From positions 1,364,001-1,428,000 of the forward strand of contig NZ_JAPELY010000002.1 in NCBI RefSeq assembly GCF_026343295.1: a stretch of 64,000 nucleotides of DNA, read 5' to 3'. The position numbers and the translations under genes are program-made. The notes beneath the pieces were generated by a model that saw only the letters and a program-made list of their open reading frames with translations, searched no databases and was not told the origin of the DNA. Positions 56,023 through 64,000 of the stretch are shown here, in pieces. Each line of letters starts with the position of its first letter. The first letter of the stretch is position 1. The DNA comes from Streptomyces sp. NBC_00083 (GTDB lineage: Bacteria > Actinomycetota > Actinomycetes > Streptomycetales > Streptomycetaceae).

Positions 56023-56886
56023 GTGAACACTTCGCCGATCGCCTTCCTCAAGGGCCACGGAACCGAGAACGACTTCGTGATCGTCCCCGACCCGGACAAC
56101 GCCCTCGACCTGCCCGCAGCCGCCGTCGCCAGGCTCTGCGACCGCCGGGCCGGCATCGGCGGCGACGGCCTGCTCCACGTGGTGCGCAGCGCCGCCCACC
56201 CCGAGGCGAAGACCATGGCCGACGAGGCCGAATGGTTCATGGACTACCGCAACGGCGACGGCTCGATCGCCGAGATGTGCGGCAACGGAGTGCGCGTCTT
56301 CGCCGGCTACCTGCAGCGCGCCGGCCTCGTCGCGGCCGGCGACCTGGCCGTCGCCACCCGCGGCGGGATCAAGAAGGTCCACCTCGCCAAGGGCGGCGAC
56401 ATCACCGTCTCCATGGGGCGCGCCCTGCTCCCCGAGGCCGGCGTCACCGTCACCGTCGACGGCCGCAGCTGGCCCGCCCGCAACGTCAACATGGGCAACC
56501 CCCACGCCGTGGCGTTCGTCGACGACCTCGACCACGCCGGCGAACTGCGCACGGTGCCGCCCTTCACCCCCGCGGACGTCTACCCGGACGGCGTGAACAT
56601 CGAGTTCGTCGTCGACCGCGGCCCGCGCCACGTGGCGATGCGGGTCCACGAGCGGGGCGCCGGCGAGACACGCTCCTGCGGCACCGGCGCCTGCGCCGTC
56701 GCCGTGGCCGCCGCCCGCAGGGACGGCGCCGACCCGGCGGTCACCGACACCCCGGTCACCTACACCGTCGACCTGCCCGGCGGCACCCTCGTCATCACCG
56801 AATACCCGGACGGCGAGATCGAGATGACCGGACCCGCCGTGATCGTCGCCGAAGGCGTCATCGACCCGGCGCTCCTCACGGCCTGA
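56023..56886 (+). CDS. dapF: Diaminopimelate epimerase
   Basis: DapF converts LL- to meso-diaminopimelate for lysine; LL-DAP itself goes into the Streptomyces wall. The 287-residue enzyme has both catalytic cysteines, Cys86 in AEMCGNGVRVF and Cys219 in ETRSCGTGACA, and the KGHGTENDFV start. GTG 56023 is the start. It is co-directional with miaA, 78 bp after the hypothetical membrane protein gene. Confidence 0.96.
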   Translation: MNTSPIAFLKGHGTENDFVIVPDPDNALDLPAAAVARLCDRRAGIGGDGLLHVVRSAAHPEAKTMADEAEWFMDYRNGDGSIAEMCGNGVRVFAGYLQRAGLVAAGDLAVATRGGIKKVHLAKGGDITVSMGRALLPEAGVTVTVDGRSWPARNVNMGNPHAVAFVDDLDHAGELRTVPPFTPADVYPDGVNIEFVVDRGPRHVAMRVHERGAGETRSCGTGACAVAVAAARRDGADPAVTDTPVTYTVDLPGGTLVITEYPDGEIEMTGPAVIVAEGVIDPALLTA

Positions 56887-57131
56887 GCGCCACCCCCGAC
56901 GGCGCCGCCACCGCGGGCCCCCGCCGAGCGGATCACCCCGCCGTGACCGGACGTGACCGGACCGGTCGGCGGCGAAACGGGCGTGGCCAAAACCTTCGCT
57001 CGAATGGGTGATCCGGTTCACGCTGAGCGAGAGCGGGACTGCGCCACGTGGTGGGCTCGGTAGCATCAAGCACCGGTCCGGAGGGGCAAGCCGGTCCCTC
57101 CACCACCGGTCGATGCTGCCGGAGGTGCCCC

Positions 57132-59216
57132 ATGAGCGCAGAGGCCACGAATCCTGGTGCGCAGAGCCGCCGCCGCGGCCGCCCCAGGATCGACCTCCGC
57201 CGGCTGGGCCGCGCGGCACTGCTCGGCCCCGTCCCGCGGGACCGGCTGCCCGACGCCATCGGCCATGTGGCCGACGCCCACCGCGCCCACCACCCCGACG
57301 CGGACCTCGCCGTGCTGCACCGCGCCTACGTCCTCGCCGAAACGTCCCACCGCGGCCAGTTCCGCAAGAGCGGCGAGCCCTACATCACGCACCCGCTCGC
57401 CGTGACGCTGATCCTCGCCGAACTGGGCGCGGAAACCACCACCTTGACCGCCTCGCTCCTCCACGACACCGTCGAGGACACCGAGGTGACGCTCGATCAG
57501 GTACGGGCCGAATTCGGCGAAGAAGTCAGCTATCTGGTGGACGGCGTCACCAAACTGGAGAAGGTCGACTACGGCGCGGCCGCCGAACCCGAGACCTTCC
57601 GCAAAATGCTCGTCGCCACCGGCAACGACGTCCGTGTCATGTCGATCAAACTCGCCGACCGGCTGCACAACATGCGCACCCTCGGCGTGATGCGCCCCGA
57701 CAAACAGGCCCGCATCGCCAAGGTGACCCGCGACGTACTGATCCCCCTCGCCGAACGCCTCGGCGTGCAGGCCCTCAAGTCCGAACTGGAAGACCTCGTC
57801 TTCGCGATCCTGCACCCCGAGGAGTACGAACACACCCGGGCCCTGATCGCCGCCAACGCCGGCACCCCCGACCCCCTCGCCGGCATCGCCGACGGCGTAC
57901 GCGCCGTGCTGCGCGAGGCCGGGATCCCCGCCGAAGTCCTCATCCGCCCACGCCACTTCGTATCCGTGCACCGCATCCACCTCAAACGCGGCGACATGCG
58001 CGGCAGCGACTTCGGCCGCCTGCTCGTCCTGGTCGGCGAGGACGCCGACTGCTACGCCGTCCTCGGCGAACTGCACACCTGCTTCACACCCGTCGTCTCC
58101 GAGTTCAAGGACTTCATCGCCGCCCCCAAGTTCAACCTGTACCAGTCGCTCCACACCGCGGTCGTCGGCCCGTCCGGCGAAGTCGCCGAAGTCCTCATCC
58201 GCACCCGCCAGATGCACGACGTCGCCGAAGCCGGCGTCATCGCCCTCGGCAACCCCTACGCCCAAGGGCCCGGCGACGGGCCGCAGCAGACGGGCGACGA
58301 ACGCGAGGACCCCACCCGGCCCGGCTGGCTCTCCCGCCTCCTCGACTGGCAGCGCAACGCCCCCGACCCCGACACCTTCTGGTCCTCCCTGCGCGAGGAA
58401 CTGGCCGGGGACAGCGAGATCACCGTGTTCTGCGCCGACGACCGCACCCTGGTCCTGCCGGCCGGGGCAAGCTGTGTCGACGCCGCCTACGCGCAGTACG
58501 GCGCTGCCGCCCACAGCTGCATCGGCGCCCGCGTCAACGGCCGCCTCGCGACGCTCAGTACGGTCCTCGACGACGGCGACACCGTGCAGCTCCTGCTCGC
58601 CCAGGACGCCGCCTCCGGACCCTCCGCCGACTGGCTCGACCACGCCAGGACCCCCAGAGCCCGGATCGCGATCACCGGCTGGCTCGCGGCCAACCCGGAG
58701 GGCGTCACCGTGCCCGCCGCGGCGCCGCGCCCCCAGGTCAACGTGCCGGCCGACCGGCGCGCCGCCGCTGGCGCGGTGACCGACCTGCCGGGCGTGACCG
58801 TACGCCTCGCCGGCTGCTGCACCCCCGTGCCGCCCGACGCCGTCACCGGCTTCTCGGTGCGCGGCGCGGCGGTGACCGTGCACCGCCAGGAGTGTCCGGC
58901 CGTGGTGCGGATGCAGTCCGTGGGGCGCGCGCCCGTGGAGGTGCGCTGGGGGAACACCGCGCAGTGCAGGGTCACCCTGGTCGCCGAGGCCTTCGGGCGC
59001 CCCCGCCTCCTCGCCGACCTCACCGAAGCCATCGCCGGCGCCGACGTGGCCATCGTCTCGGCCACCGTGGAACCCCCCAGCGAACAACGCGTCCGGCACA
59101 CTTACACCCTCCAACTCCCGGACGCGGCAGGGCTGCCCGCCCTCATGCGGACCATGCGCGACGTGGCCGGGGTGTACGACGTGAGCCGGGCACAGCATCC
59201 GGCCGCGGCGGGATGA
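57132..59216 (+). CDS. rshA: RelA/SpoT homologue with intact hydrolase and eroded synthetase motifs, RshA-type
   Basis: The 694-residue (p)ppGpp metabolism protein has an HD hydrolase domain (about 60-210) with the expected residues: FRKSGEPYITHP, SLLHDTVED and KLADRLHNMRTL. It also has a RelA/SpoT synthetase-like region (about 270-390), TGS (about 430-495) and ACT (about 615-690). In the synthetase region RPRHFVSVHRIHLKRG and EFKDFIAAPK are kept, but the segment usually FDLxAxR reads GRLLVLVG, losing the catalytic-type Asp, and the usual AAHW end is lost. Hydrolysis is thus better supported than synthesis. ATG 57132 has GGAGG six bases upstream. It is a second Rsh besides the main RelA, by recollection of S. 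coelicolor. Confidence 0.88.
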   Translation: MSAEATNPGAQSRRRGRPRIDLRRLGRAALLGPVPRDRLPDAIGHVADAHRAHHPDADLAVLHRAYVLAETSHRGQFRKSGEPYITHPLAVTLILAELGAETTTLTASLLHDTVEDTEVTLDQVRAEFGEEVSYLVDGVTKLEKVDYGAAAEPETFRKMLVATGNDVRVMSIKLADRLHNMRTLGVMRPDKQARIAKVTRDVLIPLAERLGVQALKSELEDLVFAILHPEEYEHTRALIAANAGTPDPLAGIADGVRAVLREAGIPAEVLIRPRHFVSVHRIHLKRGDMRGSDFGRLLVLVGEDADCYAVLGELHTCFTPVVSEFKDFIAAPKFNLYQSLHTAVVGPSGEVAEVLIRTRQMHDVAEAGVIALGNPYAQGPGDGPQQTGDEREDPTRPGWLSRLLDWQRNAPDPDTFWSSLREELAGDSEITVFCADDRTLVLPAGASCVDAAYAQYGAAAHSCIGARVNGRLATLSTVLDDGDTVQLLLAQDAASGPSADWLDHARTPRARIAITGWLAANPEGVTVPAAAPRPQVNVPADRRAAAGAVTDLPGVTVRLAGCCTPVPPDAVTGFSVRGAAVTVHRQECPAVVRMQSVGRAPVEVRWGNTAQCRVTLVAEAFGRPRLLADLTEAIAGADVAIVSATVEPPSEQRVRHTYTLQLPDAAGLPALMRTMRDVAGVYDVSRAQHPAAAG

Positions 59217-59381
59217 CGGGGGAGGACACGGGCGGAGGACGCGGGCGGGTGACGCCGGCGCGGCAGGCGCTGACAATGGTCAACGTCTGACATCCGTCAT
59301 CGCACCGCCCACCACCCCCGTTCGGGTGGCCCCCATGCGAGTCGGCACGGGCGGGCCCCCTCGCGCTGGTAGCGGTAGGGC

Positions 59382-60845
59382 ATGCCGCTGACCCCGCGCC
59401 GTCCCCGCCCCCGCCATCTGCGTGCCGTGCTCCTCGTCGCCGCCGCGGCCTCCGTAGTCGCCGCGGCCCTGCCCGCCGCGGTGCCGCTCGGCATCGGGGA
59501 CCCGCTCTTCCCGCACCTGGGAAACCCCGGCTACGACGTGCTCTCGTACGACATCGGCCTCACCTATCTCGGCGACAACAAGAAGCCGCTGGAGGCCGTC
59601 ACCACGATCGACGCCGTGGCGACGGACGCTCTGGAGCGGATCAACCTCGACTTCTCACGGGGCACGGTGCACGGCGTCGACGTGAACGGGCACCCGGCCC
59701 GGTTCGCCGGCGCCGACGAGGACCTCGTGATCACCCCGGAGCACCCCGTCACCGCCGGCGAACGGCTGCGGATCACCGTGCGGCACACCAGCGTCCCGGA
59801 CGCAGCGAGCGACGGCGGCTGGGTGCGCACCACCGACGGCCTGGTCATGGCCAACCAGGCGGACGCCGCCCACCGGGTGTTCCCGTGCAACGACCACCCC
59901 TCCGACAAGGCGTACTTCACCTTCCACGTGACCGCGCCCGCCGATGTGACGGTGGTCGCCAACGGCCTGCCCGACCCGCGCCGGCGCCAGGGCGGGACGA
60001 TCACCTCCACCTACCGCACCAGCCACCCCATGGCGACCGAGCTGGCCCAGGTGTCGATGGGGCACTCCGCGGTGCTGCACCGGGAGGGACCGCACGGGCT
60101 GCCGATCCGCGATGTCGTCCCGGCGGCCGACAAGGCGACGCTCGAACCGTGGCTGGCGAAGACACCCGGCCACATCGCGTGGATGGAGCAGCAGGTCGGC
60201 GCGTACCCCTTCGAGACGTACGGGGTGCTGATCGCGGGCGCCGACACGGGCTTCGAGCTGGAGACGCAGACCCTGACCCTGTTCGAGCGGTCCCTGTTCG
60301 TGCGGCCGGGATTCCCCGAGTGGTACGTCGACTCCGTCATGGTGCACGAGCTGGCGCACCACTGGTTCGGGGACAGCGTCTCGCCGCGCGCCTGGTCGGA
60401 CCTGTGGCTGAACGAGGGGCACGCCACCTGGTACGAGGCGCGGTACGCGGAGGAGTTCGGCAAGCAGCCCATGGAGCGCCGGATGCGCGCCGCATACGCC
60501 CTGTCCGACGGCTGGCGCGCGGCGGGCGGCCCGCCGGCCGCGCCCAGGGCGGCAGGACCGGGGCAGAAGATCGGCATCTTCCGGCCGGTGGTCTACGACG
60601 GCAGCGCGCTCGTCCTGTACGCCCTGCGCCAGGAGATCGGGGACCGCGCCTTCGACCGTGTCGAGCGGCGCTGGGTGCGCGACCACCGGGACTCCACCGC
60701 GTCGAGCGCCGACTTCGCCGCCCTGGCCTCGCGGATCGCCGGACGCGACCTGTCGGGGTTCTTCAGGGCGTGGCTGTACGGCGAGAAGACCCCGCCGATG
60801 CCCGGCCACCCGGAGTGGCACAGCCAGGCGCCGAAGCACGCCTGA
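59382..60845 (+). CDS. Secreted M1-family zinc metallopeptidase
   Basis: The 487-residue protein begins with a basic Arg-rich n-region and a hydrophobic segment (about 14-36) acting as signal peptide. The peptidase has the M1 zinc site HELAHHWFGD (His322, Glu323, His326) and LWLNEGHATWYEA with the third ligand Glu345. A family exopeptidase motif GxMEN is not seen; ADTGFELETQTL occupies that position, so aminopeptidase specificity is open. It is shorter than classical aminopeptidase N. It lies between rshA and hflX. Confidence 0.88.
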   Translation: MPLTPRRPRPRHLRAVLLVAAAASVVAAALPAAVPLGIGDPLFPHLGNPGYDVLSYDIGLTYLGDNKKPLEAVTTIDAVATDALERINLDFSRGTVHGVDVNGHPARFAGADEDLVITPEHPVTAGERLRITVRHTSVPDAASDGGWVRTTDGLVMANQADAAHRVFPCNDHPSDKAYFTFHVTAPADVTVVANGLPDPRRRQGGTITSTYRTSHPMATELAQVSMGHSAVLHREGPHGLPIRDVVPAADKATLEPWLAKTPGHIAWMEQQVGAYPFETYGVLIAGADTGFELETQTLTLFERSLFVRPGFPEWYVDSVMVHELAHHWFGDSVSPRAWSDLWLNEGHATWYEARYAEEFGKQPMERRMRAAYALSDGWRAAGGPPAAPRAAGPGQKIGIFRPVVYDGSALVLYALRQEIGDRAFDRVERRWVRDHRDSTASSADFAALASRIAGRDLSGFFRAWLYGEKTPPMPGHPEWHSQAPKHA

Positions 60846-61035
60846 CCCGGCGCGGGGCCGGGCGCGGGGAGGCGCGGGGCCGGCCGGGGGCGCGACGTGC
60901 GGGGCCGGGCGGAGCGGAAAACCGGGGTGACGGGCCCGGAGGCCCCGTGCGACCATCGTTGTCGTCGGCGGCGCCGCCAGGACCGGATTCCGTACGGGAA
61001 TCATTTGGGCCCATTACGCGTTGTGACCGACACAG

Positions 61036-61061
61036 CCGGAGTCCCCCCGGGGGGCTTCCGG
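61036..61061 (+). promoter_or_regulatory. Near-perfect palindrome upstream of hflX
   Basis: CCGGAGTCCCCCC (61036-61048) faces GGGGGGCTTCCGG (61049-61061) with one mismatch and one wobble and no loop. It lies 29 bp before the hflX ATG, so it could be an operator or a leader hairpin. The rest of the 245-bp gap is G+C-rich low complexity. Confidence 0.4.
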
Positions 61062-61090
61062 TCCGTAATTCCGACGACGTAAAGGATCCA

Positions 61091-62593
61091 ATGACCTCCT
61101 CTTCATCCCCTTCCCAGGACGAGCAGAGCTTCGCGGACACGCACCGCACCGAGAGCCTTCGGGCCGATGCCCTGATGGAAGAGGACGTCGCCTGGAGCCA
61201 CGAGATCGACGGAGCGCGTGACGGCGCCCAGCTGGACCGCTCGGAGCGTGCCGCGCTGCGGCGCGTGGCGGGTCTGTCCACCGAGCTCGAGGACGTCACC
61301 GAGGTCGAGTACCGGCAGCTGCGCCTGGAGCGCGTCGTGCTGGTCGGCGTATGGACCACGGGGACGCTTCAGGACGCGGAGAACTCGCTCGCCGAGCTCG
61401 CGGCCCTCGCCGAGACGGCGGGCGCCCAAGTGCTGGACGGCGTCTACCAGCGCCGTGACAAGCCCGACCCGGCCACCTACATCGGTTCCGGCAAGGCGCA
61501 GGAGTTGCGTGACATCGTCCTCGAGACCGGCGCGGACACGGTGGTCTGCGACGGTGAGCTGAGCCCCGGCCAGCTGATCCACCTCGAAGACGTGGTCAAG
61601 GTGAAGGTGGTCGACCGGACCGCGCTGATCCTCGACATCTTCGCGCAGCACGCCAAGTCCCGTGAGGGCAAGGCGCAGGTCTCGCTCGCGCAGATGCAGT
61701 ACATGCTGCCGCGGCTGCGAGGCTGGGGTCAGTCGCTGTCGCGTCAGATGGGCGGCGGCGGATCCAGCGGTGGCGGCGGCATGGCCACCCGTGGCCCCGG
61801 TGAGACCAAGATCGAGACGGACCGTCGGCGGATCCGCGAGAAGATGGCGAAGATGCGCCGTGAGATCGCGGAGATGAAGACGGGCCGCGAGATCAAGCGT
61901 CAGGAGCGGCGCCGCAACAAGGTGCCGTCGGTCGCGATCGCCGGTTACACCAACGCCGGAAAGTCCTCGCTGCTCAACCGCCTGACTGGCGCGGGCGTGC
62001 TGGTGGAGAACGCGCTGTTCGCCACCCTCGACCCGACCGTGCGCCGGGCGGAGACGCCCAGCGGGCGGCTCTACACGCTGGTGGACACCGTCGGATTCGT
62101 CCGGCACCTGCCGCACCACCTCGTTGAGGCGTTCCGCTCCACGATGGAGGAGGTTGGCGACTCCGACCTGATCCTGCACGTGGTGGACGGGTCGCACCCG
62201 GCGCCGGAGGAGCAGCTGGCCGCCGTCCGCGAGGTCATCCGCGACGTGGGCGCGCTCAATGTGCCCGAGATCGTGGTGATCAACAAGGCGGATGCGGCGG
62301 ATCCGCTGGTGCTGCAGCGGCTGTTGCGGATCGAGCGGCATTCCATCGCGGTCTCGGCGCGCACCGGCGAAGGCATGGAGGAGCTGCTCGCGCTCATCGA
62401 CTCCGAGCTGCCGCGCCCCTCGATCGAGATCGAGGCGCTGGTGCCGTACACGCACGGGCAGTTGATCGCCCGTGCGCACGCCGAGGGCGAGGTGATCTCC
62501 GAGGAGCACGTGGCGGAGGGCACCGTGCTCAAGGCGCGGGTGCACGAGGTGCTCGCCGCGGAGCTCGCTCCGTATGTGCCGGCCGCGCACTGA
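61091..62593 (+). CDS. hflX: Ribosome-associated GTPase HflX
   Basis: HflX splits stalled ribosomes under stress. The 500-residue protein has the N-terminal HflX domain, the glycine-rich linker GGGGSSGGGG (about 221-230) with RGPGETKIETDRR, and the G domain with GYTNAGKSS (G1), DTVGFVRHLP (G3), NKADA (G4) and SARTGEG (G5). ATG 61091 has AAAGGA four bases upstream; the open frame continuing to 59885 lies over the M1 peptidase gene and is not coding. A strong terminator follows. Confidence 0.95.
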   Translation: MTSSSSPSQDEQSFADTHRTESLRADALMEEDVAWSHEIDGARDGAQLDRSERAALRRVAGLSTELEDVTEVEYRQLRLERVVLVGVWTTGTLQDAENSLAELAALAETAGAQVLDGVYQRRDKPDPATYIGSGKAQELRDIVLETGADTVVCDGELSPGQLIHLEDVVKVKVVDRTALILDIFAQHAKSREGKAQVSLAQMQYMLPRLRGWGQSLSRQMGGGGSSGGGGMATRGPGETKIETDRRRIREKMAKMRREIAEMKTGREIKRQERRRNKVPSVAIAGYTNAGKSSLLNRLTGAGVLVENALFATLDPTVRRAETPSGRLYTLVDTVGFVRHLPHHLVEAFRSTMEEVGDSDLILHVVDGSHPAPEEQLAAVREVIRDVGALNVPEIVVINKADAADPLVLQRLLRIERHSIAVSARTGEGMEELLALIDSELPRPSIEIEALVPYTHGQLIARAHAEGEVISEEHVAEGTVLKARVHEVLAAELAPYVPAAH

Positions 62594-62611
62594 GCGTCCG
62601 TACGAACCGAC

Positions 62612-62658
62612 ACGGCAAGGCCCGCTCCCTCTGGTGAGGGAGCGGGCCTTGTGCCGTT
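62612..62658. terminator. Bidirectional terminator between hflX and the protease gene
   Basis: A long stem built on CAAGGCCCGCTCCCT and AGGGAGCGGGCCTTG, extended by GGC/GCC around one unpaired base, lies between the convergent hflX and protease stops. Confidence 0.9.
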
Positions 62659-62685
62659 CCGGGGTACGGGCCGAGGGGTGCCGGG

Positions 62686-63855
62686 TTAGCGGCCGCCGTA
62701 CTTCGCGCTCATCGAGTCGAAGAGCGCCTTGGCTCCCGCGCCGAGCTGGGGGCCGGCCAGCCAGCCCGCCGTGACCGGGCCGATGGAGGTGTTGGAGACC
62801 AGCTGGGCCTTGCCGTCGGGGCCGTTCATGAACCAGCCGCCGCCGGAGGAGCCGCCGGTCATGGTGCAGCCGATGCGGTACATCGGGGGCGTGCCGGGGC
62901 TGATGGAGAGCTGGCCGGGGCGGTCGACGCACCGGAACATCTGCAGGCCGTCGTAGGGGGGTGCCGCGGGGTAGCCCCAGGCGCCCATCGAGGCGACGGA
63001 CTTGGCCTGCGGGGCGGAGAAGTTGACCGTCAGCGCGTTGCCGACGGTCTCTTCGAGGGACTTGGTGCCCTTCTCCGGCTGCACGTGGAGGACCGCGTAG
63101 TCGTAGGGGGCGCCGGTGCCGCCGGTGGGGCCGCCGTCATTGATCCACTCGTTGGAGGTGGAGGCCCAGTCGGCCCAGTAGACGCCGTAGGGGGCGATCT
63201 CCTGCGGCCGGGCGTTGTTCAGGGCCGCCGCGGACTTCCCCTTGTCGTTGTAGGAGGGGACGAAGGCGATGTTGCGGTACCAGCCGCCGGTGCCGCCCTG
63301 GTGGACGCAGTGGCCGGCGGTCCACACCATGTTGGACCTGCCGGGGTGGGCGGGGTCCTTGACGACGGTGCCCGAGCAGACCATGGGGCCCTCGGGGGAG
63401 TCGAAGAAGACCTTGCCGACCGGGGCCGCGTACTGGTGGTAGGGCAGCTTCTCCTGGACGGCCCTGACGGGCGCGGGCACGGGGTCGGAGATGCCCGTAC
63501 CGCCGTTGACGTCGCCGGCCGCCATGGTCTTCTGCGGGTCCTTGGCGGACTTCATCCGGTCCGGCTTCCACAGGCCGTCGATCACCGGGTTGACGAAGTC
63601 CTTGGCCTGCCGCAGCCAGGTGTCCTTGTTCCAGTTCTTCCAGCCGCCGTCCTTCCACTTGTCGAGGTCGACGCCGTGCTTCTTGAGGGCGTCGGCCAGG
63701 TCGGAGGGCGCGGTCGCGCCGTCCTTGGCGGTGGCGGAAGTGGAGGCGGACGGCTTGCTGTCGGCGTCGTTCCCGCCCGGACCGCACGCGGTGGCGGTCA
63801 GCGCGAGAGCCGCCGCGAGGCCGGAAGCGGCCAGCAGCGGACGTATGGATCGCAT
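62686..63855 (-). CDS. Trypsin-like serine protease lipoprotein
   Basis: The 389-residue protein has a lipoprotein signal peptide ending LTATAC (Cys24), a Ser/Thr/Ala-rich spacer, a pro-like region of about 100 residues (WKDGGWKNWNKDTW) and an S1-type protease domain with the triad in TAGHC, YDYAVL and GGSSGGGW. Cysteines flanking the His and Ser motifs suggest disulfides outside the membrane. ATG 63855 has GGGGGA about nine bases upstream, and a 6-bp stem (CCTGCC/GGCAGG, 63878-63895) lies in its leader. It faces hflX across a shared terminator. Confidence 0.9.
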   Translation of the reverse strand: MRSIRPLLAASGLAAALALTATACGPGGNDADSKPSASTSATAKDGATAPSDLADALKKHGVDLDKWKDGGWKNWNKDTWLRQAKDFVNPVIDGLWKPDRMKSAKDPQKTMAAGDVNGGTGISDPVPAPVRAVQEKLPYHQYAAPVGKVFFDSPEGPMVCSGTVVKDPAHPGRSNMVWTAGHCVHQGGTGGWYRNIAFVPSYNDKGKSAAALNNARPQEIAPYGVYWADWASTSNEWINDGGPTGGTGAPYDYAVLHVQPEKGTKSLEETVGNALTVNFSAPQAKSVASMGAWGYPAAPPYDGLQMFRCVDRPGQLSISPGTPPMYRIGCTMTGGSSGGGWFMNGPDGKAQLVSNTSIGPVTAGWLAGPQLGAGAKALFDSMSAKYGGR

Positions 63856-64000
63856 GAGAACGGTTCCCCCTGGTGTGCCTGCCCGTCGAGGCAGGTTTTG
63901 CCATGCACTTGTCAGTACGGTGGGGGCGGAGATCCGCTGTCGCCCACCGTGCGGCCCCCTACTATGCCCGCTGGGCAGGAGGGGGACGAGCGGGGGCCCC

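Overview
The window is chromosomal DNA of a Streptomyces species. The evidence is the very high G+C with third-position bias, a Streptomyces-type 16S-23S-5S operon without spacer tRNAs, and gene order that I recognise from memory as the S. coelicolor core around dapA, osaABC, ftsK, recA, gluABCD, miaB/miaA, dapF, rshA and hflX. No prophage, IS element, CRISPR array or biosynthetic cluster was found. This is conserved core chromosome, and most genes belong to known families.

Layout. 1-2.6 kb: 3' part of dapA, then RNase J. 2.66-8.3 kb: a complete rRNA operon with leader, paired processing stems and terminator. 8.3-9.25 kb: a shrunken DegT-like aminotransferase relative and a tRNA-Thr(GGT). 9.3-18.75 kb: the osmotic-stress locus, with osaC (RsbW/PAS/GAF/PP2C protein) divergent from osaA (1832-aa hybrid kinase with ten 92-residue HAMP-type repeats) and osaB (response regulator with coiled-coil output). 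18.8-26.7 kb: ftsK, a RodZ-like protein, rimO-pgsA-cinA, clgR and a dps gene. 26.9-33.6 kb: a small membrane protein, an SDR, and the lhr-nei repair pair. 33.6-38.8 kb: AraC regulator with azlCD, a toroid-like hypothetical, a DUF3046 protein, an AI-2E permease and a VOC protein. 38.8-40.8 kb: SOS-controlled recA-recX.

41.2-44.0 kb: rhodanese and cysteine dioxygenase (sulfur/cysteine catabolism) and a PHBH-type flavin monooxygenase. 44.2-47.7 kb: the gluABCD-type amino-acid ABC transporter on the minus strand. 48.1-51.2 kb: a two-component system convergent with an orphan membrane-anchored TAXI solute-binding protein. 51.3-57 kb: miaB, a LigB-like protein, a small acidic protein, miaA, a membrane protein and dapF. 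57.1-64 kb: rshA, a secreted M1 metallopeptidase, hflX and a trypsin-like lipoprotein.

Recurring themes are RNA maturation and translation (rnj, rrn, tRNA, miaA, miaB, rimO, hflX), stress signalling (osaABC, clgR, dps, rshA) and DNA repair or segregation (recA, recX, nei, lhr, ftsK). The least explained items are the catalytically eroded DegT and RshA domains, the orphan TAXI protein beside a two-component system, the homogenised HAMP array, and several non-coding structures: a hairpin abutting the RNase J ribosome site, the gluB-gluC hairpin, a 7-bp triplet upstream of gluB, and a 14-bp palindrome upstream of cysteine dioxygenase.
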